DNA of 64,000 bases from Actinoplanes regularis (GCF_900188005.1 NZ_FZNR01000001.1:682001-746000); one strand, 5' to 3'. Positions 1-8,364 are shown, counted from the stretch's first letter. Notes: generated from the letters alone by a model not told the origin. A program made the numbers and translations.

Positions 1-462
1 CGGGATGCCGGCCGCCGGGTCGCCGCCGTGCGCCGCCGCGACCGCGGCCGGGTTGTTCGCACTCTGGTCCGCGATCAGGTTGCTGATCATCCGAGGCTGG
101 GCGTCGGTCGCGTTCCGCTCGGTGTACCCGGGGCGCAGCCGCGCCGGGGTCAGCCGGGGGAAGGTCTGACCGGCCGCGCCGTAGGTCTCCTGGCCGGCAC
201 CGAGGTGGTTGCAGGAGCCGTCGACGGTCCGCAGCCCGAGAGACTGGTTCGGCGCGACGGCCAGGGCGCCGCACGGGCCGTTCGCCGCGGTGGTGTTCGC
301 GACGTGCGCCTCAGCGATCTTGATCTGCTTGAGGATGTAGGCCAGGTCGGCGGCGGTCACGGTGAACCCCTGCCCGATCGGCGCGGCGTGCGCGGCGGGG
401 GCGAAGAGGATCGCGGAGACGAGCACGGCCACCGCGGTGACGACGGAACGGAGCTTCAGCAC
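1..462 (-). CDS. Secreted heme peroxidase family protein (partial, N-terminus only)
   Basis: This is the first 154 codons of a gene that runs off the left edge. The GTG start at 462 is preceded by a CTGGAG ribosome binding site 7 nt upstream. The protein opens with a classical signal peptide ending near AHA-AP (residues about 1-26). The mature part starts GQGFTVTAADLAYILKQIKI and continues with a GLRTVDGSCNHL segment. That matches, from memory, the N-terminus of actinobacterial exported proteins of the animal heme peroxidase superfamily; the heme-binding part lies outside the window. In that family the enzyme uses hydrogen peroxide to oxidise extracellular substrates. Its upstream region carries the same direct repeats as the multicopper oxidase operon, so the two are probably co-regulated. 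The family call rests on N-terminal resemblance only. Confidence 0.6.
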   Translation of the reverse strand, partial: MLKLRSVVTAVAVLVSAILFAPAAHAAPIGQGFTVTAADLAYILKQIKIAEAHVANTTAANGPCGALAVAPNQSLGLRTVDGSCNHLGAGQETYGAAGQTFPRLTPARLRPGYTERNATDAQPRMISNLIADQSANNPAAVAAAHGGDPAAGIP

Positions 463-511
463 AGACGCACTCCAGAACGCATGTCCGATTAGCAAGGAAA
501 TTTCGGATGAA

Positions 512-555
512 TGCTGAAGTGCGGAGCTGAGGTCCAGCTCTAAGAAAGCTGAGGA
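512..555 (-). promoter_or_regulatory. Candidate SARP-binding direct repeats upstream of the peroxidase gene
   Basis: Plus-strand copies AGCTGAGGT (525-533), AGCTCTAAG (536-544, degenerate) and AGCTGAGGA (547-555) are spaced exactly 11 bp apart. A further TGCTGAAGT sits at 512-520. The copies lie 50-93 nt upstream of the GTG start at 462, in the same orientation to the gene as the repeats at 3106-3136. SARP-family activators bind direct repeats with 11 or 22 bp periodicity. Assignment to the regulator at 3184 is inference. Confidence 0.45.
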
Positions 556-588
556 GGGCCACCCCGCTCACGCGAGATGGCCCTCCTC
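551..588 (-). terminator. Hairpin terminator of the multicopper oxidase operon
   Basis: GAGGAGGGCCA (551-561) pairs perfectly with TGGCCCTCCTC (578-588), giving an 11 bp stem and a 16 nt loop. It lies 18 nt past the stop codon of the leftward gene ending at 606. It partly overlaps the last putative SARP repeat of the next gene. Confidence 0.6.
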
Positions 589-605
589 ACCCCCGATCCA
601 CACGG

Positions 606-1373
606 TCAGTGCCCGCTGTGTCCCGATTCGCCATCGAGATCCGGTACACCGCCGGAGAGTTCCACTCCCGGTCCGGGCCCGTTGGCACTCACGGTCACCC
701 GGTCCGCCGACGTGCCGGACGCCCGCGCCATCGCCTCCCGTACCGCGCCGATCTGCCCGTCGCTGAGCAGCGCCCCGAAGTACCGGACGGTCAGCCCGGC
801 CGGCTGCACGCTGGTCACGTAGTGGTTCAGCGAGTCGCTGAGGATCCCCTCGGCGTCCTGCCGCTTCGCCGCCTCCGCCGGGGTGACCCCGTTGGGCATC
901 ACGGCGAACGTGATGTCGTGCACCAGCACCGTCTGGGTCACGAAGAACGCGACGTCGGCCGGCTGGTGGTCGCGCATGAACGCCCCGGCCCGCTGCACCG
1001 TGACGCCCTCCGGCAGCACCAGCGTCACCTCCGGCACCAGGTACTTCAGCATGTCGGCGCTGAACACCGCGAACGTCGCGTCGCTCAGCTCGCCGAGGCC
1101 GTCGCTCTTCGCCGCGGCGCGCAGCTCCGCGGCGATGTGCGCCCGGTCCGCTCCCTTGGCCGGGTGCACCGCGATCGCCGCCCGCTTGCGCACCATCGGC
1201 CCATCGAACGTGGTGGTGGCCAGTTCGTCACCGGCGTCGTCACTGATCGTGGCGGCCTCGGCCGGCGTCTCGACCGGAGCCGTGCCGAACCAGCCACCCG
1301 ACCAGGCCGCCACCGCGAACGCGACCAGCAGCAGGGCCAGGGTGTACCCGACCCCGCGGAACCTCGCACCCAT
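606..1373 (-). CDS. Exported protein of unknown function, coupled to the multicopper oxidase
   Basis: The product is 255 aa and I do not recognise the family. Residues about 7-26 form one hydrophobic segment, a signal peptide or N-terminal anchor, after a short basic start. The rest is soluble, with no motif I can name, and it ends in a Gly/Ser/His-rich tail (GESGHSGH). The ATG overlaps the TGA of the oxidase gene by one base (TGATG at 1371-1375), which implies translational coupling and a shared job, for example copper handling or electron supply at the cell surface. That role is inference. A perfect hairpin at 551-588 closes the operon. Confidence 0.75.
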   Translation of the reverse strand: MGARFRGVGYTLALLLVAFAVAAWSGGWFGTAPVETPAEAATISDDAGDELATTTFDGPMVRKRAAIAVHPAKGADRAHIAAELRAAAKSDGLGELSDATFAVFSADMLKYLVPEVTLVLPEGVTVQRAGAFMRDHQPADVAFFVTQTVLVHDITFAVMPNGVTPAEAAKRQDAEGILSDSLNHYVTSVQPAGLTVRYFGALLSDGQIGAVREAMARASGTSADRVTVSANGPGPGVELSGGVPDLDGESGHSGH

Positions 1374-3052
1374 CAGGTGCCCAGCGGGTAGCTCGGGGCG
1401 TAGACCACCGGCAACTCGGCCTCGGTCTCGGCCCTGGGCGGGTCCATCGTGATCGGGTTGTTGGTCTCCAGGTCGCCGACCGCGAACTGGATCATCATGT
1501 CGCTGTCCTCGTGCACCAGGTTGTGGCAGTGCGTCATGTACCGCCCACCCTCGTTGCCGTCACCGGTGGTGAACTGCATGAGCGCGGTGACCGTCTCGTT
1601 CTCGCCGAGGTAGAAGACGTCCTTGCCGCCACCCTCCCACGGGTGCGCCTTGCCGTCCGAGGTGGTGTTGCGCCCGATGATCTGGGCGTCGATCAGGTGG
1701 ATGTGGAACGAGTGGAACCAGCCACCGGACTCATTGACCAGGTCCCAGATCTCCACGTCGTACGGCTTCGGGTTGCCCAGGACCCGCTTGAACTCGGAGC
1801 GCTCGACGTCCGCCCAGGTCTCCCCGTTGACGGTCCACGTCGAGTTCTTGCGCTCGACGCGCAGCCGGCGCCGGACGGTCGCCATCTCCGGCTTGAGCTT
1901 GTTGACCTCGATCGCGCCGCGGTTGGCGTACGGCTGCGGGCCCAGGTCCAGCGTCGTCGGGATCTGGTAGGTGTCCGCCGGACCGGAGTCCGCGACGACC
2001 TCGAACTGCATCACCTTGCCGGTGTTGGAGAAGTCGACGTTGTTCTTGTTGCTGAGGTTCTTCAGCTCGATCTTCGTGCCGACCTTGTACTTGCGGAAGT
2101 CGATCAGGATCTCGTACCGCTCGGCGCCACCCTGCCGGAAGGACGACACCGCGGCCACCTTCGGCGTCATACCCGCGTCGGTGCCGACGATGTAGATCGG
2201 GTCGCCGGTGCTGAGCGCGTACCGGAACGACCGGGAGATGGTGGCGGCCAGCACCCGGAACCGGTAGACCCGCGGCTTCACCTTCATCTTCGGCCACGGC
2301 ACGCCGTTGACCATGATGATGTCGCCCATGAAGCCGGCGTTCCCGTCCGGCCAGAAGGCGATCGAGCCGTCGGCCTTGAACGCGATGTCGCTGACGACCA
2401 GCGGCACGTCGAACTCACCCTGCGGCAACTGTGCCGTTTCGTACGGGTCTTTCAGGTGATATTGGGCAGCCAGGCCGGAGTAAACGTTCTCGGCGGTGTC
2501 CCCATGGTTGTGATCGTGGTACCAAAGGGTCCGACCCTGCTGCCAGTTCGGGTACTTGTACGTCTTCGCCTGACCAGGTTTTGTCTGATCATTGGCATAA
2601 CCGTCGTACTGCGGCAGGGAGGCGGAGCCGTGCAGGTGGGTGACCGTGCTGAAAGGCCGCCCGTTGAGCGTGTTCACGTTGGAGAGGGCGTTCGTGATCC
2701 GAACCTCGGTACGAGTGCCCTGATTGACCCGAATAGTCGGGCCCGGGAAGATCCCGTTGTAGCCGGCGACCGTGGTGGTCAAGCCGGGCACGATGTTGGC
2801 CTTCCCCAGCTTCTGGGTGAGCCGGTACTTCTGGAACGGGCCCTGCTCGTCCACACCCTCCTCGACCGGCATCAGCACCGGCGGGCGGCGGAACATGTTC
2901 GTGTACGGCGTCGGCATGTTCTTGGACGAGAGCTGACTGGTGGAATCCTTCGCGAAGACCTCGCCACCGGCGGTCACCACGAACAGTCCACCGCCACCCA
3001 GCGCGAGTGCTCCCTTGAGCAGGTCACGCCGGCTCAGACTCTCGCGTGCCAT
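1373..3052 (-). CDS. Tat-exported multicopper oxidase (CotA/bilirubin oxidase-like)
   Basis: The product is 559 aa, usual for three-cupredoxin-domain laccase-like oxidases. The N-terminus has a twin-arginine signal (SRRDLLKGALALGGGG, residues 7-22). All four copper motifs are visible: HLHGS (about residue 137), WYHDHNHG (about 176), HSFHIHLID (about 447) and THCHNLVHEDSDMM (about 505), the last two carrying the Cys-His bridge and axial Met of the type 1 site. The enzyme should oxidise phenols, bilirubin-like compounds or metal ions and reduce oxygen to water outside the cell. The Tat signal fits export after copper loading. The ATG at 3052 has an AAGAGGTG ribosome binding site. The gene is divergent from the SARP regulator, with a repeat-bearing promoter between them. 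Confidence 0.9.
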   Translation of the reverse strand: MARESLSRRDLLKGALALGGGGLFVVTAGGEVFAKDSTSQLSSKNMPTPYTNMFRRPPVLMPVEEGVDEQGPFQKYRLTQKLGKANIVPGLTTTVAGYNGIFPGPTIRVNQGTRTEVRITNALSNVNTLNGRPFSTVTHLHGSASLPQYDGYANDQTKPGQAKTYKYPNWQQGRTLWYHDHNHGDTAENVYSGLAAQYHLKDPYETAQLPQGEFDVPLVVSDIAFKADGSIAFWPDGNAGFMGDIIMVNGVPWPKMKVKPRVYRFRVLAATISRSFRYALSTGDPIYIVGTDAGMTPKVAAVSSFRQGGAERYEILIDFRKYKVGTKIELKNLSNKNNVDFSNTGKVMQFEVVADSGPADTYQIPTTLDLGPQPYANRGAIEVNKLKPEMATVRRRLRVERKNSTWTVNGETWADVERSEFKRVLGNPKPYDVEIWDLVNESGGWFHSFHIHLIDAQIIGRNTTSDGKAHPWEGGGKDVFYLGENETVTALMQFTTGDGNEGGRYMTHCHNLVHEDSDMMIQFAVGDLETNNPITMDPPRAETEAELPVVYAPSYPLGT

Positions 3053-3091
3053 CGAACACCTCTTCTTCCCAGGGCTTACTCAGGAAGCCGA

Positions 3092-3136
3092 AACCTAGAG
3101 AGACGTGCTGAGGTGTTCCGTTGGTGATGCTGAGGT
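3092..3136 (-). promoter_or_regulatory. Candidate SARP-activated promoter of the multicopper oxidase operon
   Basis: The plus strand has two identical TGCTGAGGT copies at 3106-3114 and 3128-3136, exactly 22 bp apart. On the minus strand a -10-like TAGGTT (3097-3092) lies 8 bp from the nearer repeat. Known SARP promoters have this geometry: 11 or 22 bp repeat periodicity, with the proximal repeat about 8 bp from the -10. The start codon is at 3052. The regulator gene begins next door on the other strand. Confidence 0.55.
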
Positions 3137-3183
3137 CCGCCGCCGCTTCTCAACTCCGGTCGGTTTCTGGCGATGACCATGAC

Positions 3184-4911
3184 GTGAGACTGGGGGTCAA
3201 GGTTCTGGGCCAGCTGACCGTCACCGACGGTGACGGAAGCGTGCTGCCCGCATCCGAGCTGCCCCGCCGCGCCCGCCAGGTGCTGGCCGTGCTGGCCGCC
3301 CGGCACGACCGGATCCAGTCCAAGGACGCCCTGGCCGACGCGGTCTGGGGTGAGGATCTGCCGGGCAACCACGCGGGCGCCCTGGAGCACTACGTCTCGG
3401 TGATCCGCCGTCGGCTGCAACCACAGGGCTCGCCGGCGACCTGGTTCATCGTCACGCGCTCCGGCGGGTACCTCTTCGACACCTCACGCGCCGCCCTCGA
3501 CATCGCCGAACTGCGGCAACTCGTCCGCAAGCTGGACACGCTGTGTCCCGGCGAGCCGGAGGAGCTGCAGGTTCACGAGGAGATCCTCGGGCTCGCCCGC
3601 GATCTGCCGTTCCCCGAGGACCCATACGCCGAGTGGGCCGAGCCGATCCGCACCGAGGTCTCCATCGCCGCGGTGAACGCCCTGCTCCGGGTCGCCGCAG
3701 CGGCCCTGACCGACGACGCCCCGCGCTCGCTGCGGCTGGCCAACGAGGCGATCGAGCTCAACCCGTTCCTGGAGTCCGGCTACCAGGCCGCGATGAACGC
3801 CGCGGTGGCGATGGGCCGCCCGGACGACGCGCTGCGCATCTTCGAGCGCTGCCGGCAGGTGCTGGACCGCGAACTGGGCGTGGCGCCCTCGGCCGAACTG
3901 GCCGTGATCAAGCAGTCGGTGCTGGCCGGGCGCGCGCCGGCGGCGGAGAGCGCGCCGGCACCGATCCCGGCCTCCGCGCCCGCGCCGGTGGTGACGAGGC
4001 CGAGCGAGCGGTTCCTCGGCCGGCTCACCGAGATCCGGCTGATGGTCGAACCGGGGACCCCTCCGGTGGTGCACTTCGTCGGGCCGAGCGGTGCCGGCAA
4101 GTCCGCGTTCCTGGCCGAACTCGGCCGGCACACACCCGGACGGATCGGCATCGGCAACGCCGGGCCGGCCGTCGGCGTGCTGCGTCTGAGCTGGCTGCGC
4201 AGCGTCCTCACCGATCTGGACGCCGCCCCGGAGACGATCGAGGCGGTCGACCGGGCACTGCCCGACCACCCGCTGTGCCAGGCCGATCTGGAGCTGATCG
4301 CGGAGACGTTCGACCGGCCGGAGCCGGTGTACCTGGCCATCGACGACGCCCTGGGCCTGGACACGGCCAGCGTCGCCGAGCTGGCCTGGCTGAACGGGCA
4401 CTGCCCGGGCCTGCGGATCGTGCTGACCTACGACTATCCGTCGCAGCTGTCCGGACAGCCGCTGGCCGGGCTGGGCACGCCGGTGGTGATGCGGCTGGAC
4501 CCGCTCACCGTCCAGGAGCTGGAGCCGCTCGGCGATCCGTGCGTACTGCAGCTGACCGGCGGCATCCCGGCCCTGGTCGCGGTCTTCCGGCGGCCGCCCG
4601 CGGTGGCGGGCGCGGTGGCCATGCAGGTCGCCCGGCGGCGTACCGAGTGGATGCCGCCGCCGGCCTGGGAGCTGCTCCGGCTCTGCGCCGCGCTCGGCGA
4701 CCTGGGCGCGGCCGAGCTGACCGCGCTCACCGGCAAGCCGGTGACCGAGGTGCTGACCTGCGTGGACGCGCTGGTGCACGCCCACCTGTTGCGCGAGTGC
4801 CCGGACGGCCGGGTCGGTCACGCAAGCTCGCTGGTGCGTGACGCGGTGGCCGCCCAGATCTCCGGTGCGACCGTGCTCTACCTGCGCAAACAACTGGCGG
4901 CGGCCGCCTAG
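3184..4911 (+). CDS. SARP/BTAD-family transcriptional activator with ATPase-like C-terminus
   Basis: The product is about 575 aa from the GTG at 3184 (VRLGVKVLGQLTV, the usual opening of the family). In-frame starts back to 3121 would run through the direct repeats and are less likely. Residues about 1-95 form an OmpR-type winged helix (ARQVLAVLAARHDR..SKDALADAVWG..VSVIRRRL). About 100-255 is the BTAD helical domain, ending at the LGVAPSAEL stretch. A Pro/Ala linker follows, then a P-loop GPSGAGKS near residue 300 and a reduced ATPase-like region without a long TPR tail. SARPs recruit RNA polymerase at direct repeats. Divergence from the multicopper oxidase and matching repeats in front of three secreted-protein genes suggest these as targets. 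Confidence 0.85.
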   Translation: MRLGVKVLGQLTVTDGDGSVLPASELPRRARQVLAVLAARHDRIQSKDALADAVWGEDLPGNHAGALEHYVSVIRRRLQPQGSPATWFIVTRSGGYLFDTSRAALDIAELRQLVRKLDTLCPGEPEELQVHEEILGLARDLPFPEDPYAEWAEPIRTEVSIAAVNALLRVAAAALTDDAPRSLRLANEAIELNPFLESGYQAAMNAAVAMGRPDDALRIFERCRQVLDRELGVAPSAELAVIKQSVLAGRAPAAESAPAPIPASAPAPVVTRPSERFLGRLTEIRLMVEPGTPPVVHFVGPSGAGKSAFLAELGRHTPGRIGIGNAGPAVGVLRLSWLRSVLTDLDAAPETIEAVDRALPDHPLCQADLELIAETFDRPEPVYLAIDDALGLDTASVAELAWLNGHCPGLRIVLTYDYPSQLSGQPLAGLGTPVVMRLDPLTVQELEPLGDPCVLQLTGGIPALVAVFRRPPAVAGAVAMQVARRRTEWMPPPAWELLRLCAALGDLGAAELTALTGKPVTEVLTCVDALVHAHLLRECPDGRVGHASSLVRDAVAAQISGATVLYLRKQLAAAA

Positions 4912-4928
4912 GGCGACCGCCGCCAGTT
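4892..4928. terminator. Bidirectional terminator overlapping the end of the SARP gene
   Basis: AACTGGCGGCGG (4892-4903) and CCGCCGCCAGTT (4917-4928) form a 12 bp perfect stem around the TAG stop, followed by TT and GGGGG. It serves the SARP gene and probably the convergent gene ending at 4945. Confidence 0.6.
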
Positions 4929-4944
4929 TTGGGGGCGAGAAACG

Positions 4945-7074
4945 TCAGTTGGTGACGTTCACCGTGAAGGCGAGCTGCCGCCCGCCTGTCGTGGTGACCA
5001 GGCTGATCGTCGGGGTCGGGTTGAGGACCGGCGCCGGCCCGGTGACCCGGATGCTGAACGCGCCCGCCGCGTCCACCGTCGCCGTGCCGATCACCCGGCC
5101 GGTGAGCGTGCCACCCAGCACCGCGGTGATCCGCTGACCGACGAGCAGGTTGCTGTTGCCGCTGATCCGCCACTCGTTGTTGCCGGTGCGGTAGCGGACG
5201 GTCAACCCGGTGAGGCTCTCCGGCTGCGGCTTGATGGTGACCAGAGCGGTGGCCTTACCGTTCGGGTTGGTCACCGTCAGCTCGAACACCACCGGGTCGT
5301 TGTTGTAGACGAACGACGCGTTGGGCCCGGGCGAGGCCGGCAGGGCCTGGGACGGGTAGGTGAAGGTCGGCTTCGCCGAGGTGGCCCCGGCCAGCGTCAC
5401 CGCCGGGCCGGACACCTGCTTCCAGCTGTACGACTCGACGTTGGAGGACGACGAGCCGTTCAGCGTGACCGCCTTGCCACGGGTCACGGTCTGGTCGGCT
5501 CCCGCGTTCGCGACCGGCACCGTGGCCGGAACCACGGTCACCGTGACGGTGGCGGGAATGCTCTGGCCACCGGGGCCGGTCACGGTCAGCGCGAAGGTGT
5601 AGGTAGCGGCCGCGGTCGGCACGAACGAGGCGGAGGAGGTGGTCCCGCCGGTCAGCGTCACAGCCGGACCCGCGGTCTGCTCCCAGCGGTACGAGCCGAT
5701 CTCGCCCGCCGAGCCGGTGCCGTCCAGCTTCACGGTCTGCCCGGTCACCGCGGTGCTGTTCGCGGTGGCCGCCGCAATCGGGGCGTCCAGGCCGAACGTC
5801 GCGCCCGAGCCGACCAGGGAGGCCGTCGCCGAGCCGCCGCTGGACGAGGTCACGGTGATCGCGGCGGGTGGCGCGAGCACGTTGGTGAACGCGGTGCCGG
5901 TGATCGGCCCGTAGCCGGTGACGCTCAGCACGCCCGGGTTCGAGTCACGGTCGCTGCTGGTGGCGGCGACGGTGAGGGTGTGCGCGTCGGCGTCGTACTC
6001 CGCCCGGGTGACCTGCACGACGTCGACCAGCTTGCGGATCTTGGTCGCGACCGGACGGTCCGAGGCGTTGACGATCTCGACGCTCGCGTCGGCCGGCAGC
6101 GGGCCGGTGAGCGGGAAGCGGCCGTAGTAGTGGCCGTTCGAGCCGCGCAGGCGGGTGTTGTGGATGCCGAGCGCCGGGTTCGCGACGATCTCGATCGCCT
6201 GACCGGGCTCGCTGGTCGCGTAGACCTCGACCACACCGTTGCCGTCCGAGCCAGTGGTGTAGGTGGCCTGGTCCACGTCGACGCCGGCGTTGGTCGCCAT
6301 CCGGCCCTGCACGCTGAACAGATCGGTGTACCCGACCTGGCCGATCACCGCGCCGGTCGTCGGGTTGAGCTCCTCGATCCGGATGAAGTTGGTGTTGTAC
6401 GGGCTGCCGATCACCTTGTGCTCGACGCCCGGGTCACCGGTGTAGCCGGTCGGGGCGGCCGGTGCGACGCTCGGGTCCCACCTCAGGAACGGGCCGATCC
6501 GGCTGTTCATGACCTGCCCGAACGCGCCGGCCGCGATACCGATGTCCTCGGTCATCCGGACGCCCTTGTCACCGGCGACGAGGTCGTCGATGCCGTACGG
6601 GTGAGTGATCTTGAAACGCCGACCGGCGGCGGCGTCGAAGCGGATGCGGACCCGACCGAAGACGATCTGGTCCCCATCCTTCACCTCTTCGGCGGCCCAA
6701 GCGCCCTCCACGTTCATGCTGATCGTGGCGTCGCTGCCGTCGGCCAGAGTCAAGGAGCCGTCGGCGAGCTGGTAGAAGAACTCGCCCGGGAAGTTGTCGG
6801 GGTAGGAGACCGGCCGGTCGGGGTCGGGCACCTCATCCGGCGCTACCGCACACAGCGGGTCGTCCATGGTGTAGCAGGCTTCCAGCCGCAGCCCGGTGCT
6901 GTCCCGGTACCACGACGGATAGCCGAATTCGGCGATCGGGCCGACCTGGGTGAGTCGGCCGTCCCGGGCGGTCGGTGGCGTGACCACGGTGGCGTTGGCG
7001 CTCCCCGCGAGCGGGGTGACCACCGCGAGCGTCACCCCCACCGTGACCGACCAACGGACCAGATGGTTTCTCAT
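4945..7074 (-). CDS. Secreted protein with PKD/Ig-like repeats
   Basis: The product is 709 aa from the ATG at 7074, chosen because AAGGAG sits 6 nt upstream and a signal peptide follows at once (MRNHLVRWSVTVGVTLAVV, ending near ANA). Residues about 30-400 are an unrecognised extracellular region with Asp/Gly-rich segments. From about 450 there are two PKD-like beta-sandwich repeats, each carrying the pattern VKLDGTGS..YRWEQTAGPAVTLTG / VTLNGSSS..YSWKQVSGPAVTLAG. A final beta-rich domain ends the protein. PKD modules usually mediate surface display or binding to polysaccharide, and no catalytic motif is evident. Upstream CTGAG repeats 11 bp apart tie it tentatively to the SARP regulator. Confidence 0.75.
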   Translation of the reverse strand: MRNHLVRWSVTVGVTLAVVTPLAGSANATVVTPPTARDGRLTQVGPIAEFGYPSWYRDSTGLRLEACYTMDDPLCAVAPDEVPDPDRPVSYPDNFPGEFFYQLADGSLTLADGSDATISMNVEGAWAAEEVKDGDQIVFGRVRIRFDAAAGRRFKITHPYGIDDLVAGDKGVRMTEDIGIAAGAFGQVMNSRIGPFLRWDPSVAPAAPTGYTGDPGVEHKVIGSPYNTNFIRIEELNPTTGAVIGQVGYTDLFSVQGRMATNAGVDVDQATYTTGSDGNGVVEVYATSEPGQAIEIVANPALGIHNTRLRGSNGHYYGRFPLTGPLPADASVEIVNASDRPVATKIRKLVDVVQVTRAEYDADAHTLTVAATSSDRDSNPGVLSVTGYGPITGTAFTNVLAPPAAITVTSSSGGSATASLVGSGATFGLDAPIAAATANSTAVTGQTVKLDGTGSAGEIGSYRWEQTAGPAVTLTGGTTSSASFVPTAAATYTFALTVTGPGGQSIPATVTVTVVPATVPVANAGADQTVTRGKAVTLNGSSSSNVESYSWKQVSGPAVTLAGATSAKPTFTYPSQALPASPGPNASFVYNNDPVVFELTVTNPNGKATALVTIKPQPESLTGLTVRYRTGNNEWRISGNSNLLVGQRITAVLGGTLTGRVIGTATVDAAGAFSIRVTGPAPVLNPTPTISLVTTTGGRQLAFTVNVTN

Positions 7075-7139
7075 CGGACTCCTTGGTTGCTTCGGATCCG
7101 ACACGATTGCGCGTCCCACGTTGGCCCGCCTCACGGAAA

Positions 7140-7156
7140 CCTGAGCGATTCCTGAG
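7140..7156 (-). promoter_or_regulatory. Candidate SARP half-sites upstream of the PKD protein gene
   Basis: CCTGAGCGATTCCTGAG contains CCTGAG at 7140 and again at 7151, 11 bp apart. The copies lie 66-82 nt upstream of the ATG at 7074, in the same orientation to the gene as the repeats near 525 and 3106. The repeated core is only 6 bp, so chance is not excluded. Confidence 0.3.
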
Positions 7157-7235
7157 TCCGCTCCGGCAAAACCCTCGAGGCATCGGATTCGTACCCCCTC
7201 TGCTTCGCGGGTACCGCTGTCGACCACACCCTCAC

Positions 7236-7247
7236 TTAACCGGTCAA
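7236..7247. promoter_or_regulatory. Candidate operator of the LacI-family regulator
   Basis: TTAACCGGTCAA is palindromic at 10 of 12 positions with a central CG, the form typical of LacI-family operators. It lies about 100 nt upstream of the regulator start, beside a TACACT -10-like sequence. An autoregulatory role is inference. Confidence 0.3.
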
Positions 7248-7347
7248 GTACACTATGGATCGCCTGGTGGGATCGGATGACCGGGTTTGGCCGCCCGATA
7301 AGCTCAGCGGCAAAGTCGCACCGTCAGGGCGGGACAGGGGAGACTGA

Positions 7348-8364
7348 GTGAAACGTCCCACGATCGCCGATATCGCCCGGCGTGCGGGTGTGTCCAAGGG
7401 CGCCGTGTCCTACGCGCTGAACGGTCAGCCCGGCGTCTCCGAGGCGACCCGCAAACGGATCCTCGCCATCGCGCAGGAGATCGGCTTCAACGCCAACAGC
7501 GCCGCCCGGGCGCTCTCCGGGGCACGCGCCCGCGCGGTCGGCCTGACCCTCTGCCGGCCGGCCCGGATCCTCGGCATCGAACCCTGGTTCATGGGGCTGA
7601 TCAGCGGCTTCGAGGCCGAACTCGGCGCGCAGTCGTACGCGTTGACGCTGCAGGTCGTGGCCAGCCCGGAGCAGGAGGTGGAGGTCTACCGCCGCTGGTG
7701 GGGCGAGCGCCGGATCGACGGCGTGATCGTCACCGACCTGCGGGAGAACGACATCCGCATCCCGGTGCTGCACCAACTCCAACTGCCCGCGGTGGTGATC
7801 GGCGGCTCCGGCGAGCCCGGTGCGGTCACCCAGATCTGGTCCGATGACGGCGGGGCGGTCACCGAGGCGGTGCGCTACCTGGTGGCCCTCGGTCACACCA
7901 GGATCGCCCGGGTCAGCGGTGTCCCGGACCTGCTGCACACCCAGGTGCGGACCAAGGCGTTCAACGAGGTGTGCGCGTCGCTCGGGCTCGGTGACGCGGT
8001 GACCGTGCCCGCCGACTACACCGGCGAGGAGGGCAGCCGCGCGACCCGGCGGTTGTTGATCGGCGGCGGCCGGCCGACCGCGATCATCTACGACAACGAC
8101 GTGATGGCGGTGGCCGGGCTGGCCGTGGCGCAGGAGATGGGCCTGTCGGTGCCGGGCGACCTGTCGATCGTGGCCTGGGACGACTCGCCGCTGTGCAGCC
8201 TGGTGCACCCGCCGCTGACCGCGCTGAGCAGGGACGTCTCGGGTTACGGCGCACAGGCCGCACGGGAGCTGCTGAACGCGATCGACGGTAAGAAGGTCGG
8301 CAACGTCAAGGCGCAGACCGCCCACCTCACCCCGCGGGGCAGCACCGCTCCGCCACGGGCCTAG
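7348..8364 (+). CDS. LacI-family transcriptional regulator
   Basis: The product is 338 aa, the usual length of the family. The GTG start follows GGGGAG. Residues 3-24 are the LacI helix-turn-helix (PTIADIARRAGVSKGAVSYALN), followed by the hinge (ANSAARALSG, about 48-57). Then comes a periplasmic-binding-protein-like sensor with typical blocks: VIVTDLRENDI, GHTRIARVSG, AIIYDNDVMAVAG, DLSIVAWDDSPLC and HPPLTALSRD. It probably represses a sugar or glycoside utilisation gene and itself, but no transporter or catabolic gene is adjacent, so the ligand cannot be named. The convergent neighbour ends 28 bp away. Confidence 0.9.
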   Translation: MKRPTIADIARRAGVSKGAVSYALNGQPGVSEATRKRILAIAQEIGFNANSAARALSGARARAVGLTLCRPARILGIEPWFMGLISGFEAELGAQSYALTLQVVASPEQEVEVYRRWWGERRIDGVIVTDLRENDIRIPVLHQLQLPAVVIGGSGEPGAVTQIWSDDGGAVTEAVRYLVALGHTRIARVSGVPDLLHTQVRTKAFNEVCASLGLGDAVTVPADYTGEEGSRATRRLLIGGGRPTAIIYDNDVMAVAGLAVAQEMGLSVPGDLSIVAWDDSPLCSLVHPPLTALSRDVSGYGAQAARELLNAIDGKKVGNVKAQTAHLTPRGSTAPPRA

